Assembly (NCBI GenBank): GCA_025558075.1
Contig: JAHLKF010000005.1
Span: 124,001 to 188,000, forward strand
Source of the DNA: Gaertneriomyces semiglobifer
Taxonomy: Eukaryota; Chytridiomycota; Chytridiomycetes; Spizellomycetales; Spizellomycetaceae
Direction of reading: 5' to 3'
Length of the DNA stretch: 64,000 nt
The notes under the pieces were generated by a model. The model worked only from the letters and a program-made list of their open reading frames with translations. It had not been told where the DNA came from and searched no databases. The translations under genes and the position numbers were made by a program. Below are positions 24,924-36,276 of this stretch, piece by piece (positions within the stretch are counted from its first letter, which is position 1; each line of letters starts with the position of its first letter).

Positions 24924-25835
24924 TTTAATAATTGTGTTGTGTTGTGCATTCCGAGTTTCCCACCCGTACATTATTTTCCCACCAGAGGGTCGTAACAAAC
25001 GCGTCAAATACAAATTTGCTGACTCAGACCGCGTTGACGTGTCCGTGACGCGTTCGCCGCTCCCACTTTTTCTTGAATTAAGCGAGCACACGACAACATA
25101 ACAACCGACCACACCAACCCACACCCGTCGTCTCCTGATCCATCTTTCAGGACCCCAGTTCGAAGCTCGCCGGCAGACCTACATATACACAAGCGCTAAT
25201 TGCAGGTAGCTACTACGGACGAGATTGATCCCTGCTCTCATTGCCATTGGTAAATAGGAAACTCCATGACCTGGGTTATATAATCGCAATTGCATTCCCA
25301 TTCTCGTAAAGGAGCACATGCACACACATTCGCTCCCAGAGATCTGCTAACCCCGCCCCGCCTGCACATCCTCGTTTGATATTGGACATTGATGAATGGA
25401 CCACTTGTCCAGAAGAAGAGGCTCTTTCAATTTTAAATAACTGACAGACAGACCATCGCTTTTTTTCTCCAATTGACCGTGGCGGTTTCCCAAAAAATTG
25501 ACCCAGTCGCCGAAAGCTACGTGTATGACGTCTGATATCTACCCAGCGCCAATCTTCCCCGTTGCCAATTATCAGAGTAGTATAATAACGTGGACCGTGG
25601 TAACTGCACCAGGCGACTGTGAACGGCTTTACCAGTGTCGGAGTCCCCGCGCTTGAGTTTACGGCACTCCGCCCTTACTGTACTCTGGCATCTGGAAAGG
25701 TAGCATTATATAACAACAACCCGCAAACCCGGCTGAGTCGAGCTAGACTTAGCGCCGCCGCCGACCCCATTCGCCGTCGACACAAAAAGACAGAGCTTTA
25801 CCTTCACAGAAGCTTCAGGGCGATTTACACACAAT
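24924..25835. other. Intergenic, probable promoter of the ceramide synthase gene
   Basis: This stretch of about 910 bases holds no recognisable gene. It includes a GC-rich patch ccccgccccgcc near 25352 and pyrimidine-rich stretches, and probably holds the promoter and 5' UTR of the ceramide synthase gene. Confidence 0.45.
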
Positions 25836-27140
25836 ATGAGCACCGTGGAATTTGAGGCCGATCCCTATACGACCAGAATGGGACATCTACCAAAGTCTTT
25901 GATACAGTTGTTGAATTGTGATCCGCAAACCGGGCTTTGCAACAAGGGGTGGAATGACGTTACGCTAGCGTTGATATTTGCAAGTGCCTTTCTACTAGTG
26001 CGAACATATCTCTACACAACCATATTCCCGCCCTTGGCAAAGCGATGGAAAGTACTACCGGGAAGAATCCATCTGATGAAGTTCTCTGAGCAAGCCTGGT
26101 TGCTGTTCTGCCACACACTAGCATTGACCGTTGGGGTGGGCCTACTGATCGGCAGGCCCTATGGCTCCGCATTCTGGGGGAACTCGGAGGGAATGCATCA
26201 TTTTTGGATAGACTATCCTGTGGCTCATAAGCGCTTGGACCCTGCGTTCAAGGTATGTCTCGCATTATTTATGCAACCCATGTAGTCTGAAGATATTCAC
26301 GGTTTTACCACAGCTGTATTACTTTGGCGTTCTGGGTTACTGGCTCCATCACTGTGCCGGACTCGTCATTGAAGGGTACCAGCGTCTCTCCGTCGAGCGA
26401 GCTAGGTCGCAAGGTCGCAAACAGCAAGCGAAAGTTCCAAAGCGCTCTGACTACGGTGCTCTCGCAGTTCACCACGTCGTAACCGTCTCTTTGGTTGCCT
26501 TATCATACTACATGCACTTTACTCGCATTGGGCACGTCACAATGGTTTTACTGGATGTTGCCGATATTTTGCTCCCGTTGGCTAAGGTGCGTGTAATGGA
26601 TATTCAAATTTGGCATGCTCACGCAATACTGACTGATTTTGCCAGATTTTGAAATACACCGGCAAGCAAACCATCTGTGACGTAGCCTTCGCCATATTCA
26701 CCTTGTCGTGGATCGCCACTCGTCATTACTTTTTGCTGCTTTTATGCTACTCAATTTACAAGGATCCGTTCACATATATTCCTGAAAAGTACCGGTCTTG
26801 GGACCCCAACGGCACCGAATCATTTTACTCCATGAACGTGTATTATGTATTCAACACCCTATTTGCTGCATTGCAAATACTGCTGATTTACTGGTTGGCG
26901 ATGGTGATCAAAGTCGTTGTCAAAGTGGTCCAGGGAGGCAAGGCAGAGGACGTACGAAGCGACGATGAGGACGAAGAGAGTGAGCTTACAGAGGTGGACG
27001 ACGCTATGACTGAAAAGTCAATTAAAAGAAAAGCTGGAAATTCCTCTCCCAATCAAAGGCCTGCAAGCGGGGTAGAGCTGCGAAACGGGGACTGGGGTAC
27101 TGTGAAGGAGAGCTCTGTACGAAGCAGGAGAAGGCATTGA
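25836..27140 (+). CDS. LAG1: Ceramide synthase (Lag1/Lac1 family, TLC domain)
   Basis: Three exons (25836-26252, 26314-26586, 26646-27140) encode about 394 residues. Multiple hydrophobic segments are visible. The TLC/Lag1 motif is in exon 2: YGALAVHHVVTVSLVALSYY, containing the conserved His pair, followed by GHVTMVLLDVADILLPLAK. Exon 3 continues with CDVAFAIFTLSWIATRHYF and a final membrane span, then an acidic, phosphorylatable tail rich in Asp, Glu and Ser. The family acylates sphingoid bases to ceramide in the ER membrane. Introns are gtatgtctcg...accacag and gtgcgtgtaa...ttgccag. The acidic C-terminal tail resembles CK2-type regulatory tails of other ceramide synthases, which is inference. 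Confidence 0.95.
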
Positions 27141-27469
27141 GAGAAGGAAACGAAAAGTGATGTACTTCCTTATTTATTTACTGTGAGGCAGATGTACTTG
27201 GAGGATACTTCTCCCGTATATAATAAACGTGTGCTTCCAGCGCCAGACGTGCAAAATGGAGGTCATATGTTTATCTGCGGTTGCTTCGATTGGAACAACC
27301 TGTTATGGAACCATCCTGTTAGTTGCTTTTATCAATACAAGATCACGTGTCAGTAAATGGACATTTGCCAGTGGTCAAAAGAAGAGATTGCTGGCCTTGA
27401 GTGCTTGCATGGTGGGGGATACTGTTGCACTTGGGAACACTACTTTGAACCTCTATAGCACGAGTACAT
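27141..27469. other. Intergenic between ceramide synthase and CWC22
   Basis: About 330 bases with 3' UTR-like sequence (aataaacgtg near 27221) followed by the CWC22 promoter. An open frame at 27229-27495 runs into the start of CWC22 but shows no domain. Confidence 0.4.
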
Positions 27470-29956
27470 ATGGCAACGGAAGATGCGAGGTCTAGGTCCT
27501 CTTCTCGCTCATCGCGATCGAGTCGTAGATCATCCTTATCTGACGACGGCCCAAAACCAGCTCCCAGATCTCGTTCGAGCTCACGATCGTCATCAGTAGG
27601 ACCTGCACCAGCCAGCAGAAAAACGGAACTTCCGCCATCTCCTGGGCCTAAAGTTCGGACAGCGCAAATTAGGCAAAATGGCTCAACTGCGGTGGATAAG
27701 CCGTTGTCCGCCGGTGCGGGAGGGCAGGCTGGGATGCTAGGCCGTGCTGGAGGAGCTTATATACCCCCTGCTCGATTGCGGGCAATGCAAGCCGCAATTA
27801 CGGATAAAAGCAGTGAGCAATTCCAGAGACTGAGTTGGGAGGCATTGAGGAAGAGCTTAAATGGATTGATCAACAAGGTGAACACCGCCAACATCAAGAA
27901 CATTGTGGTGGAATTGTTCGGAGAGAACTTGATTCGTGGAAGAGGCTTGTTTTGCCGAAGTATTATGAAAGCTCAAGCGGCATCGCTCCCATTCACACCT
28001 GTCTACGCTGCCTTGGTTGCCGTTGTCAATACAAAGTTTCCACAAATTGGTGATCTCCTTGTGACGAGATTAGTTATCCAATTTCGGCGAGCGTATAAAC
28101 GTAGCGACAAGGCTGTCTGCTTGGCATCTACCAAATTTCTTGCTCATCTCGTTAACCAAAAAGTGGTGGACGAGTTAGTAGCTCTGCAGCTACTGATGCT
28201 CCTACTGGAAAGACCGACGGATGACTCTGTGGAGGTGGCAGTTGGATTTACGAGGGAAGTTGGGGCGTATTTGTCGGAAGTGGCATCTCGGGGGACCAAT
28301 GCTGTTTTTGACCGTTTCCGCGCAATCCTGCACGAAGGGATAATTGACAAACGTACGCAGTATATGGTGGAAGTCTTATTCCAGGTTCGGAAGGATAAGT
28401 TTCAAGCCAATCCTGCCATTCCCGAAGAACTTGATATTGTGGATGAAGAGGATCAGATGACGCATAAGATCTCACTAGATGACGAGGACCTCAATCATGA
28501 AGAAGGCTTGAATGTGTTTAAATATGACCCGGACTTTTTACAACATGAAGAGGAGTATACCAAGATAAAGAAAGAAATTTTGGGTGAAGACTCGGATGAT
28601 GACGAATCGGAGGAACGATCGGATGAGGAATCAGAAGAAGATGAGGAAGATGAATCAGAAATAGTGCGAGCTGCTCAAGAACGCTTGCAAATTCAAGATG
28701 AGACTAACACCAATCTCATCAACTTGCGTCGGGCGATATACTTGACGATCATGTCTAGTTTGAACTTCGAAGAATCTGCGCACAAATTGATGAAGTTGAA
28801 GATCCAACCAGGACAAGAAATGGAGCTGGTTAACATGGTCATCGAATGCTGCAGCCAAGAGCGGACGTATGTTACCTTCTATGGCTTATTGGGAGAACGA
28901 TTTTGCCGCATCAACAAAGCTTGGGCAGATGCTTTTTGCCAGGCATTCGAAGAGACATACAAAACTATCCACCGCTTTGAGACTAACCGATTACGGAATG
29001 TTGCCAAATTTTTTGCACACTTGTTGACTCATGACGCCCTTACTTGGCAAGTTTTTGCCCTCGTGCGATTGACGGAAGCGGACACCACTTCATCTTCCCG
29101 TATTTTCATCAAAATTCTTTTTCAAGACTTGAATGAGTACTTTGGATTGGAGAAACTCAATGAACGGCTAAGAGACCCAACCATGGTTGTTCAGGTGCAG
29201 ACTCCTGCTGGATATATAACGCGAGGTGTCTTTGATGGCATGTTCCCGAAGGACAACCCAAGGAATACCCGATTTGCCATTAACTATTTCACGAGTATTG
29301 GCTTAGGAGGGTTGACGGAGGAGTTACGTGAATGGCTTAAAAATGCACCGAAGATGATCATGGCTCAGCAGCAAAAGGTTGAATCTGATTCAGATTCCAG
29401 CGATAGCAGCTCAGAATCGGATTCTGATACCGACAGTGGATCCTCCGACTCTGATTCTGATAGTTCCACTAGCTCGTCTGTTTCCGACGAGTCAGACTCT
29501 GACTCATCTCGAGGAGGGAGCGTTCCGGCGAGAAAAGGATCTCGAAGGGAACCAAGGCGTCAGCGCTCTCCTTCTAGGTCTCGGTCCCGGTCGCCCACTT
29601 CTTCTCCGCAACGCCGCAGCTATGACGACAGGTTGAGTACAAGAAAGCGCAGTGTCAGTCGAGACAGGCGATATTCTAGCGCAAGAGATGTAAAGTATCG
29701 CCGATCTCCATCTCGCGACCGTTACCGAAGGTCGAGTCGCGACAGGCGGAATAGCTACGAACAACGTGACAGATTCGACGACAGGCGCAGTGGCTACGAT
29801 GATAGGCGTGACGGGCGTGATGACGGTCGAAGTCGTCGTGCTTATGACGAGGAGCGAAAGGGAGATCGGGATGCGTATAAAAGAAGGAGGAGTCCGAGTT
29901 ACTCGCGATCGCGGTCCCGGAGTGCGGATCGAGGAAAAAGATATCGACGTGACTGA
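27470..29956 (+). CDS. CWC22: Pre-mRNA-splicing factor CWC22
   Basis: Single exon, 828 residues, unusual in this intron-rich window. An N-terminal RS-rich segment precedes GGAYIPPARLRAMQ, the typical entry to the MIF4G domain (SWEALRKSLNGLINKVNTAN, KNIVVELFGENLIRGRGLF, and the following HEAT-like helices to about residue 320). An acidic linker rich in Asp, Glu and Ser separates it from the MA3 domain (NLRRAIYLTIMSSLNFEESA through LKIQPGQEMELVNMVIECCS). The C-terminus (from about residue 640) is a long Ser/Asp stretch and then an RS domain. CWC22 recruits the exon-junction-complex helicase eIF4AIII and is needed for spliceosome activation. A convergent LRR gene ends about 200 bases downstream. 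Confidence 0.96.
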   Translation: MATEDARSRSSSRSSRSSRRSSLSDDGPKPAPRSRSSSRSSSVGPAPASRKTELPPSPGPKVRTAQIRQNGSTAVDKPLSAGAGGQAGMLGRAGGAYIPPARLRAMQAAITDKSSEQFQRLSWEALRKSLNGLINKVNTANIKNIVVELFGENLIRGRGLFCRSIMKAQAASLPFTPVYAALVAVVNTKFPQIGDLLVTRLVIQFRRAYKRSDKAVCLASTKFLAHLVNQKVVDELVALQLLMLLLERPTDDSVEVAVGFTREVGAYLSEVASRGTNAVFDRFRAILHEGIIDKRTQYMVEVLFQVRKDKFQANPAIPEELDIVDEEDQMTHKISLDDEDLNHEEGLNVFKYDPDFLQHEEEYTKIKKEILGEDSDDDESEERSDEESEEDEEDESEIVRAAQERLQIQDETNTNLINLRRAIYLTIMSSLNFEESAHKLMKLKIQPGQEMELVNMVIECCSQERTYVTFYGLLGERFCRINKAWADAFCQAFEETYKTIHRFETNRLRNVAKFFAHLLTHDALTWQVFALVRLTEADTTSSSRIFIKILFQDLNEYFGLEKLNERLRDPTMVVQVQTPAGYITRGVFDGMFPKDNPRNTRFAINYFTSIGLGGLTEELREWLKNAPKMIMAQQQKVESDSDSSDSSSESDSDTDSGSSDSDSDSSTSSSVSDESDSDSSRGGSVPARKGSRREPRRQRSPSRSRSRSPTSSPQRRSYDDRLSTRKRSVSRDRRYSSARDVKYRRSPSRDRYRRSSRDRRNSYEQRDRFDDRRSGYDDRRDGRDDGRSRRAYDEERKGDRDAYKRRRSPSYSRSRSRSADRGKRYRRD
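29380..29530 (+). repeat. Ser-Asp/Ser-Glu low-complexity coding repeat in CWC22
   Basis: Iterated gattc, tctga and tccg units encode a tract made almost only of Ser, Asp, Glu and Thr between the MA3 domain and the RS domain. It is a coding low-complexity region, probably phosphorylated and disordered. Confidence 0.7.
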
Positions 29957-30152
29957 AGGTCTGATGATGTGACCCAGGCCGGATCTGCGGTGCTTGCTGT
30001 TGATGAAGATCAAAGAGGATATAATAATCGGCAAGATGTATATAAGGGACCGATGTAAAAACACATGTGAAAAAACTCGTAGTGCGATCCTACGAGATGC
30101 CCGCAACAAGTAACTATTGCCCTCATAGTTTCCATTTGAATTTTATGCTTGT

Positions 30153-31483
30153 TTATACATGCGGTTTGGTTGGCGACGGGACATCCGCCTGACCAGGAGT
30201 GCTGGGTGAGGCTGTGTAGACTGTTGATTTGTCGGATTCGGATATGCTGTGCAATGACAACGCTGAAGAAGAGCCATTAATGCTGGAATGCCTATCCCGG
30301 GTAATCATTTCTGGTAGAGAGGTCAAAATTCGAGAATTCCGTTGCTTGGTGTCCGACGTTTCAGCTGCCATGAAGGGTCACAATCCGTTATAACAGGTAA
30401 TGGATGCATGCAGCGACTCACCGAGAACGATAGGCGGCAAATTTTCGGTGGAAACACGAGTGGGAGGTGGAGCTGCTAATTCTGCACGCACCCATCCTGC
30501 TGTTAAACCATCATCACATACGATTTCGGCTCAGTAACTATGGGCTCACCAATGACGGACAACTTGTGGGCCAGCTCAACCAGTTCGCTTTTCTCATCCA
30601 CAAGCGGATTTCCAGCAATAGATATGCCTGTCACGGCTCACAATTGTTTATACTGATGATAGAGGACTATGTCAAGTGCAAGTGCACCGACCTTGCAAGC
30701 TGGTCAGCCGCGAAACAGCCGGGTGGATATGGCTCAGCTCATTGTTAGCAATGCCTAAGAACCGCTAGCCACTTGAATTATTAATTCGACTAGAGTAGTA
30801 TAACAGTTAATGACTCCATACCAGCTTCCCCATGCGTTCAATCTCGGCTGGGATCTCTGTGATGGTATTTTCCGTTAACGCCAGGAACGTCAACGACGGG
30901 ACGTCGCAGAGTGATTTGGGGAAGGCGTCAAGTTTATTTCTTGAAAGGTTCAGCTCACTCAAGGTTTGCAACCGGTCTAGATGCGCCGCTTCTATTGTAT
31001 CCGCGGTGAGACTATTGCTACCCAGTGAAAGCGATTCGAGACTTGAAAGTTTCCAAAATTCGTTCGGAAGCGATTCCAATTGGTTGAAACTGGGACCGTA
31101 TGGACGGGTATCAATTAAACTGCTGTCAAGTTAACAATAAGGCGCCAATTACCTTAGGTCTAGAATCCTAAGGCTACTAAGGTTGCAAAAGTCTGGGGGT
31201 AGCGTTGTCAACAAGTTATTGCTTCAACAAATAGTAAACTTTTCCGATCTTATGCCCTTTTCCCAGTACCAGAAAGTATACCTGAGATTCAAAAGAAGCA
31301 AGTTTGGCAACCCCAGACATTCATCTGGTACTTGTTCAAAACGCAAGTGGCTAAGCGTTACTACCTGAGGTCGTAACGCCCTACAGTGAGTAACTCAACC
31401 ATGTAATAAGAAGAGACTGCCAAAATATCGTACTGCACCTCTCCCTCTTGCCTCAATTGCTCAGTGCGATTTGAAGGTTTCAT
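30153..31483 (-). CDS. Leucine-rich-repeat protein
   Basis: Multi-exon gene built of LRRs of the short (about 23-residue) Shoc2-like type. Exons joined across introns read MKPSNRTEQLRQEGEVQYDI, VVTLSHLRFEQVPDECLGLP, LLTTLPPDFCNLSSLRILDL, ESLPNEFWKLSSLESLSLGS, LSELNLSRNKLDAFPKSLCD and LALTENTITEIPAEIERMGK. They continue with ANNELSHIHPAVSRLTSLQ and ISIAGNPLVDEKSELVELA. The C-terminal exon (30153 to about 30370) is Ser/Thr/Pro-rich. The start at 31483 is the first ATG before the LRR exons. No catalytic domain was seen, so a protein-interaction role is the most that can be said. It is divergent from RPS18 with 250 bases between starts and convergent with CWC22. Confidence 0.8.
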
Positions 31484-31734
31484 TTTGTGAGTGTTGGTCC
31501 CACAGGCCACTCACGGACCCACTTTGTTTACATGTACTTGCAGGGAAACCCGTACGCGACGGGGCAGCTGAGATGAGGTAAGCCGCTTACCCAACGCCAG
31601 TAATCAATAAATAATTAGGAGCCCCTAACCCTAGTGAAGAAAAATCAAGTGAATCAAGTGCAGAAAGTGTTGAAATTCTTAGTTCCTCCTCTCGCACTAC
31701 TGGAACTATTTTACCTAGTGGAGAAACGGCCAAG
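31484..31734. promoter_or_regulatory. Divergent promoter of LRR gene and RPS18, with telomere-repeat-like element
   Basis: The 250 bases between the two starts contain cctaaccctag at 31624-31634, about 100 bases before the RPS18 start. TTAGGG-type motifs bound by Tbf1-like factors drive ribosomal-protein genes in several fungi, so this is a plausible RPS18 promoter element. Its function here is inferred. Confidence 0.45.
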
Positions 31735-32666
<932 letters not shown>

Positions 32667-33449
32667 GGTCGTTTCAGTCGCGGCTGGTTGTGTGTATGGC
32701 CACATCTTGGCCGTGGTTTGTGTATGCATTTTTTCTGGCCGTGCCTTAATAAAAGTCATACGAAAAGAAAATGGTTCGCCTGATTCGGCATAGCCGCCGC
32801 TATTTGCAAGCGAATGGATGGCGAGCAAATTTTAGGCTAATGGTCTGGAAGGGTCTGATGCGTGGATAACGGACTTCGAGCTTTAAAAGATATGGACGTC
32901 TGGCCTCTTTGTGCTGCCACTGATTAGCGTCGCATTTTCACATTCCATCACTGAGGAACTGGCGGATGAGCGTGTGATGGGAACGGAAGTCGCTGGACTT
33001 ACTTGAGTGCTGTTGCTATCGTAAAGGGTACTCCGTGGCCGTTAGGCGCCCTTGACGGTGATTCGAAAGCAACGCCGATATCTCAGGATTCCGTACTGAG
33101 CAAAACGAAGATATTGGCTCGTTTACCGTATTTCATCACCTTGCATCCAACCCAGGTCAGCGAGCGCTTTCCCTGACCAACTGGCCTCGTAGCTCGGCCT
33201 TTGCATAATTGGATTTTGCGCATATTGCGCGAATAATACCGTTTTTGTTTTGAATGTATGAGATATCGCATATCCGTTAGGTTTGGTGATGATTTGTTGA
33301 ATGAGAACACAAGATATTCGCCCCAATTCGGGGCTTGTTGAGAAATCAAAATTCACATGTGGTTTGCGACGAAGATTGTACAAAGAAAAATTAGGATTTA
33401 TTTCATGCAAATACGAGATCAGTACGCACAGATGCGAGATGCAGACATT
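32667..33449. other. Intergenic between RPS18 and ETF-QO (convergent 3' ends)
   Basis: The two genes converge here. A polyadenylation-like aataaaa lies near 32747. The remaining 700 bases show no gene I can support; the overlapping minus-strand frames at 33083-33410 carry no domain. Confidence 0.4.
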
Positions 33450-35383
33450 CTACGTGTAGTAATACTTAGGACCGCCTCCACCTTCTGGTACTACCCAATC
33501 GATGTTCTGACTAGGATCTTTGATATCGCAGGTTTTGCAGTGGATGCAGTTCTGTGCGTTGATTTGGAATCTGAACTTGCCAGCTTCTTCTTCGATATAT
33601 TCGTATACTCCAGCGGGACAGAACTTTTGCTCAGGCCCACCAAACTCTGGAAGATTCCTTTCCAGCTGATCCTTCTGACCGCGCTTCAGCGTTAGGTGCA
33701 CAGGTTGGTCTTCTGCGTGATTTGTGCCAGTGCGGGATACATTCTCAAGGAGGTCAAAGCTGATGACTCCATCTGGTTTTGGATATTCGATGGGTTTTAC
33801 ATCCTTGAGGGGTTTTAAAGTTGCGTAATCCGGCTTCGGGTGTTTGAAAGTCCATGGGACACGGCCCTTGAAAATCAACGTGTCCAGCCCAGAGTACATG
33901 ATACCGCCAAGCATGCCCAGGGGATTGTGGAATGAAGGGCGTACATTGCGCACCTCGTAAAGCTCTTTCCAGACCCATGAATTCTTGATGCCACTTTCAT
34001 AGGAGTCGAGTGTTACGGGTCCCTCAGCGGCATCTTCCTTCGAGAGCGCTTCGTAGGCAGCCTCCGCGGCAATCATGCCTGACTTCATAGCAGTGTGAGT
34101 GCCTTTGATTTTTGGCACATTCAAGAAACCAGCAGTGCACCCGATCAAGGCGCCCCCAGGGAACACGAGCTTTGGTATACTTTGGAGACCACCTTCATTG
34201 AGAGCACGTGCTCCGTATGAAATGATCTTTCCGCCCTCAAGATACTTTTTGATGGCGGGGTGGTGCTTATACCTCTGAAACTCTTTGTATGGACTGAGAG
34301 TTGGGTTCTCATAGTCGAGAGCAACTACGAGGCCGACTGCACACTTGTTTCCGTCAAAGTGGTACATGAACGAGCCCCCGTAGGTATTTCTGTCCATAGG
34401 CCATCCTAACGAGTGCAGCACGAGGCCATCTTCATACTTTGAAGGATCCAGCTCCCATACCTACGACGATAAATCAGCTCCATCGCCATGAAGGTATACA
34501 TATAATGAGTAGACTTTACCTCTTTAAGCCCAATGGCATACGTTTGATGTTGCGCATCTTTGCGCAAATCAAATTTTTTGACCAGACGCTTCGTCAAGTG
34601 GCCATGACATCCCTCAGCAAATAGAGTAACTTTCGCGTGTATTTCCATACCACGTTCAAAGCTGTCCTTTGGCCGGCCATTACGTCCGATACCAACATCG
34701 TTTGTAGCAATACCTTTCACAGATCCGTCGTCATTATAAAGGACTTCACTGGCGGCAAAGGAAGGATAGATCTCGACTCCAAGTTCCTCGGCCTGCTCGC
34801 CCAGCCATTTGACAAAGTTGCTCAGGCTGACAATGTAATTTCCTTTGTTGTTCATTTGTGGTGGATGTGGAATGGGAACCGAGTACTTCTCGGTCAAGAA
34901 CAGCATTTTGTCGTGCTTGGCGGGGGTATTCAGCGGGGCACCCTTTTCTTTCCAATCAGGAATCAGCTCGTTCAACGCCCGAGGTTCCAACACAGCGCCA
35001 CTTAAGGTATGTGCCCCAATTTCACTTCCTTTTTCCACCACAAACACCCTAAAATCTTCCTTTCCCTGTTCGTTTGCCATCTGCTTTAAGCGAATGGCAG
35101 CGGCAAGCCCAGCAGGACCACCGCCGACGATGCAGACATCCACTTCATCGGCATACCGCTCGGCGTTCAGTAAAGCTTTAGTGTCCTCATCCAGATCCTC
35201 GACGGTCGTTGCTTGCCGCGGACAGCGAGATGTAGCGAAAGCGCGAACAGCGATAACGCGGAGAACAGGAGCGGAGCGCAAACTCGTAGAAGCAGCAGTC
35301 GCAGCAGCGGTAGCCGCGTTGTGGGGTCGACCACGGAGAGCTCTTGCCACAGGGTGGCGAAGCGATCGCATGAGCGTCGACAT
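33450..35383 (-). CDS. ETFDH: Electron transfer flavoprotein-ubiquinone oxidoreductase, mitochondrial
   Basis: Two exons (35383-34520 and 34460-33450) encode 624 residues. The chosen ATG at 35383 opens an Arg/Ala-rich mitochondrial presequence ([20 protein letters not shown]); a longer frame starting at 35422 is less typical. The FAD site is [19 protein letters not shown]. Ubiquinone-binding and FAD-domain segments follow ([36 protein letters not shown]), then GLKE joined over a 59-nt intron to [12 protein letters not shown]. The C-terminal 4Fe-4S ligands are in FCPAGVYEY and [19 protein letters not shown]. The enzyme passes electrons from ETF to ubiquinone on the inner mitochondrial membrane. 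The ETF regulator ETFRF1 is encoded about 25 kb away in the same window. Confidence 0.97.
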
Positions 35384-36276
35384 TTTTAGGATAACTTCTA
35401 AACAAGGACAAGGGAGGAGCATCAGAGACTTTGCTAGTCAACCACACGCATCCATACCGCCAGTCACTCACTCACTCACCTTCTCTGACCAACCTGAGAG
35501 AGCAGACCTCCTCTCGTTACTCCTCCTCTCGTTGTTCGGTTGTCCCTTGCCTGCCTTCACTTACTTTAATCTTCCCCCGCGCCAGCGATCGGGAAGGGGG
35601 CAAATGCGGAATGACGTGTTCCCCCCACTCTCACGTGACACGTGTGGGGTATCGGGTGATTTCGGACGTGGCGCTTTGTTGTCATGTCAACGCATATATA
35701 AATTAGATCTCGGTTGACCGAACGAACACATTTCTTTTCTTCTGTGCCTAGTACTATTAAATATGCGCCGAGTTTACAATGAGTGCGTCGTGCGAGTGGA
35801 AGGATGGAACAGTGTATATTGTATGTAGATCCATAGAGACGAGATGGATGGCCAGGACAGGATTCATTTGGATGAGAGGACCATGAGGGGAATCTGCTAA
35901 GGCTCACTGCTTGAGCATGTTCTTGCATTGTTGGATTCGCACATTCCTTCACTGTCTTGAATCCCGTTGAATCACCACGCATAACCGTTTTCAGTGCTGC
36001 ATCTCTTTTGCCTCTGTGATGCAGTGCTTTGTTCTGGTATGCAACATCAGCTTGTGCCTTCATATACCATCCGTTCAGCCATCTGCAGTGGAGCAGGGTG
36101 GAAGTTTGGGCCGTACATTGTTTTTGCGTGAAAAACGTAAATATCAATCCGTATTCAGCCACATACCGTTATGTTAGGAGAAGACAACAAGATTGTCTTG
36201 GCAAACAAGACGGATGGCTCCAAAACTACCTTCCTATAATATGTACATATATAACCCATGCCACTGCTAGTAACAT
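35384..36276. other. Intergenic between ETF-QO and DCAF11
   Basis: About 890 bases hold the ETF-QO promoter and the DCAF11 3' flank. There is a short (actc)n repeat at about 35464-35479, and tandem CACGTG boxes are listed separately. A minus-strand open frame at 35566-36162 has no recognised domain and I do not call it a gene. Confidence 0.4.
35632..35644. promoter_or_regulatory. Tandem CACGTG (E-box) motif upstream of ETF-QO
   Basis: Two overlapping-spaced palindromes CACGTG at 35632-35637 and 35639-35644 lie about 250 bases before the ETF-QO start. CACGTG is the core site of fungal bHLH factors (Cbf1/Pho4 class). Occupancy here is inferred only. Confidence 0.4.

Noticed and set aside
29504..30109. 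201-codon minus-strand frame under the CWC22 RS domain
   Set aside because: Mirror image of RS-repeat codons with no independent signal.
35384..35422. ETF-QO start at 35422
   Set aside because: The 13 extra residues are hydrophobic and Cys-rich and would precede a good mitochondrial presequence that starts at 35383.
35566..36162. 198-residue minus-strand open frame between ETF-QO and DCAF11
   Set aside because: No domain, composition unlike the real genes, overlaps the promoter and UTR regions, and no splice-compatible extension was found.
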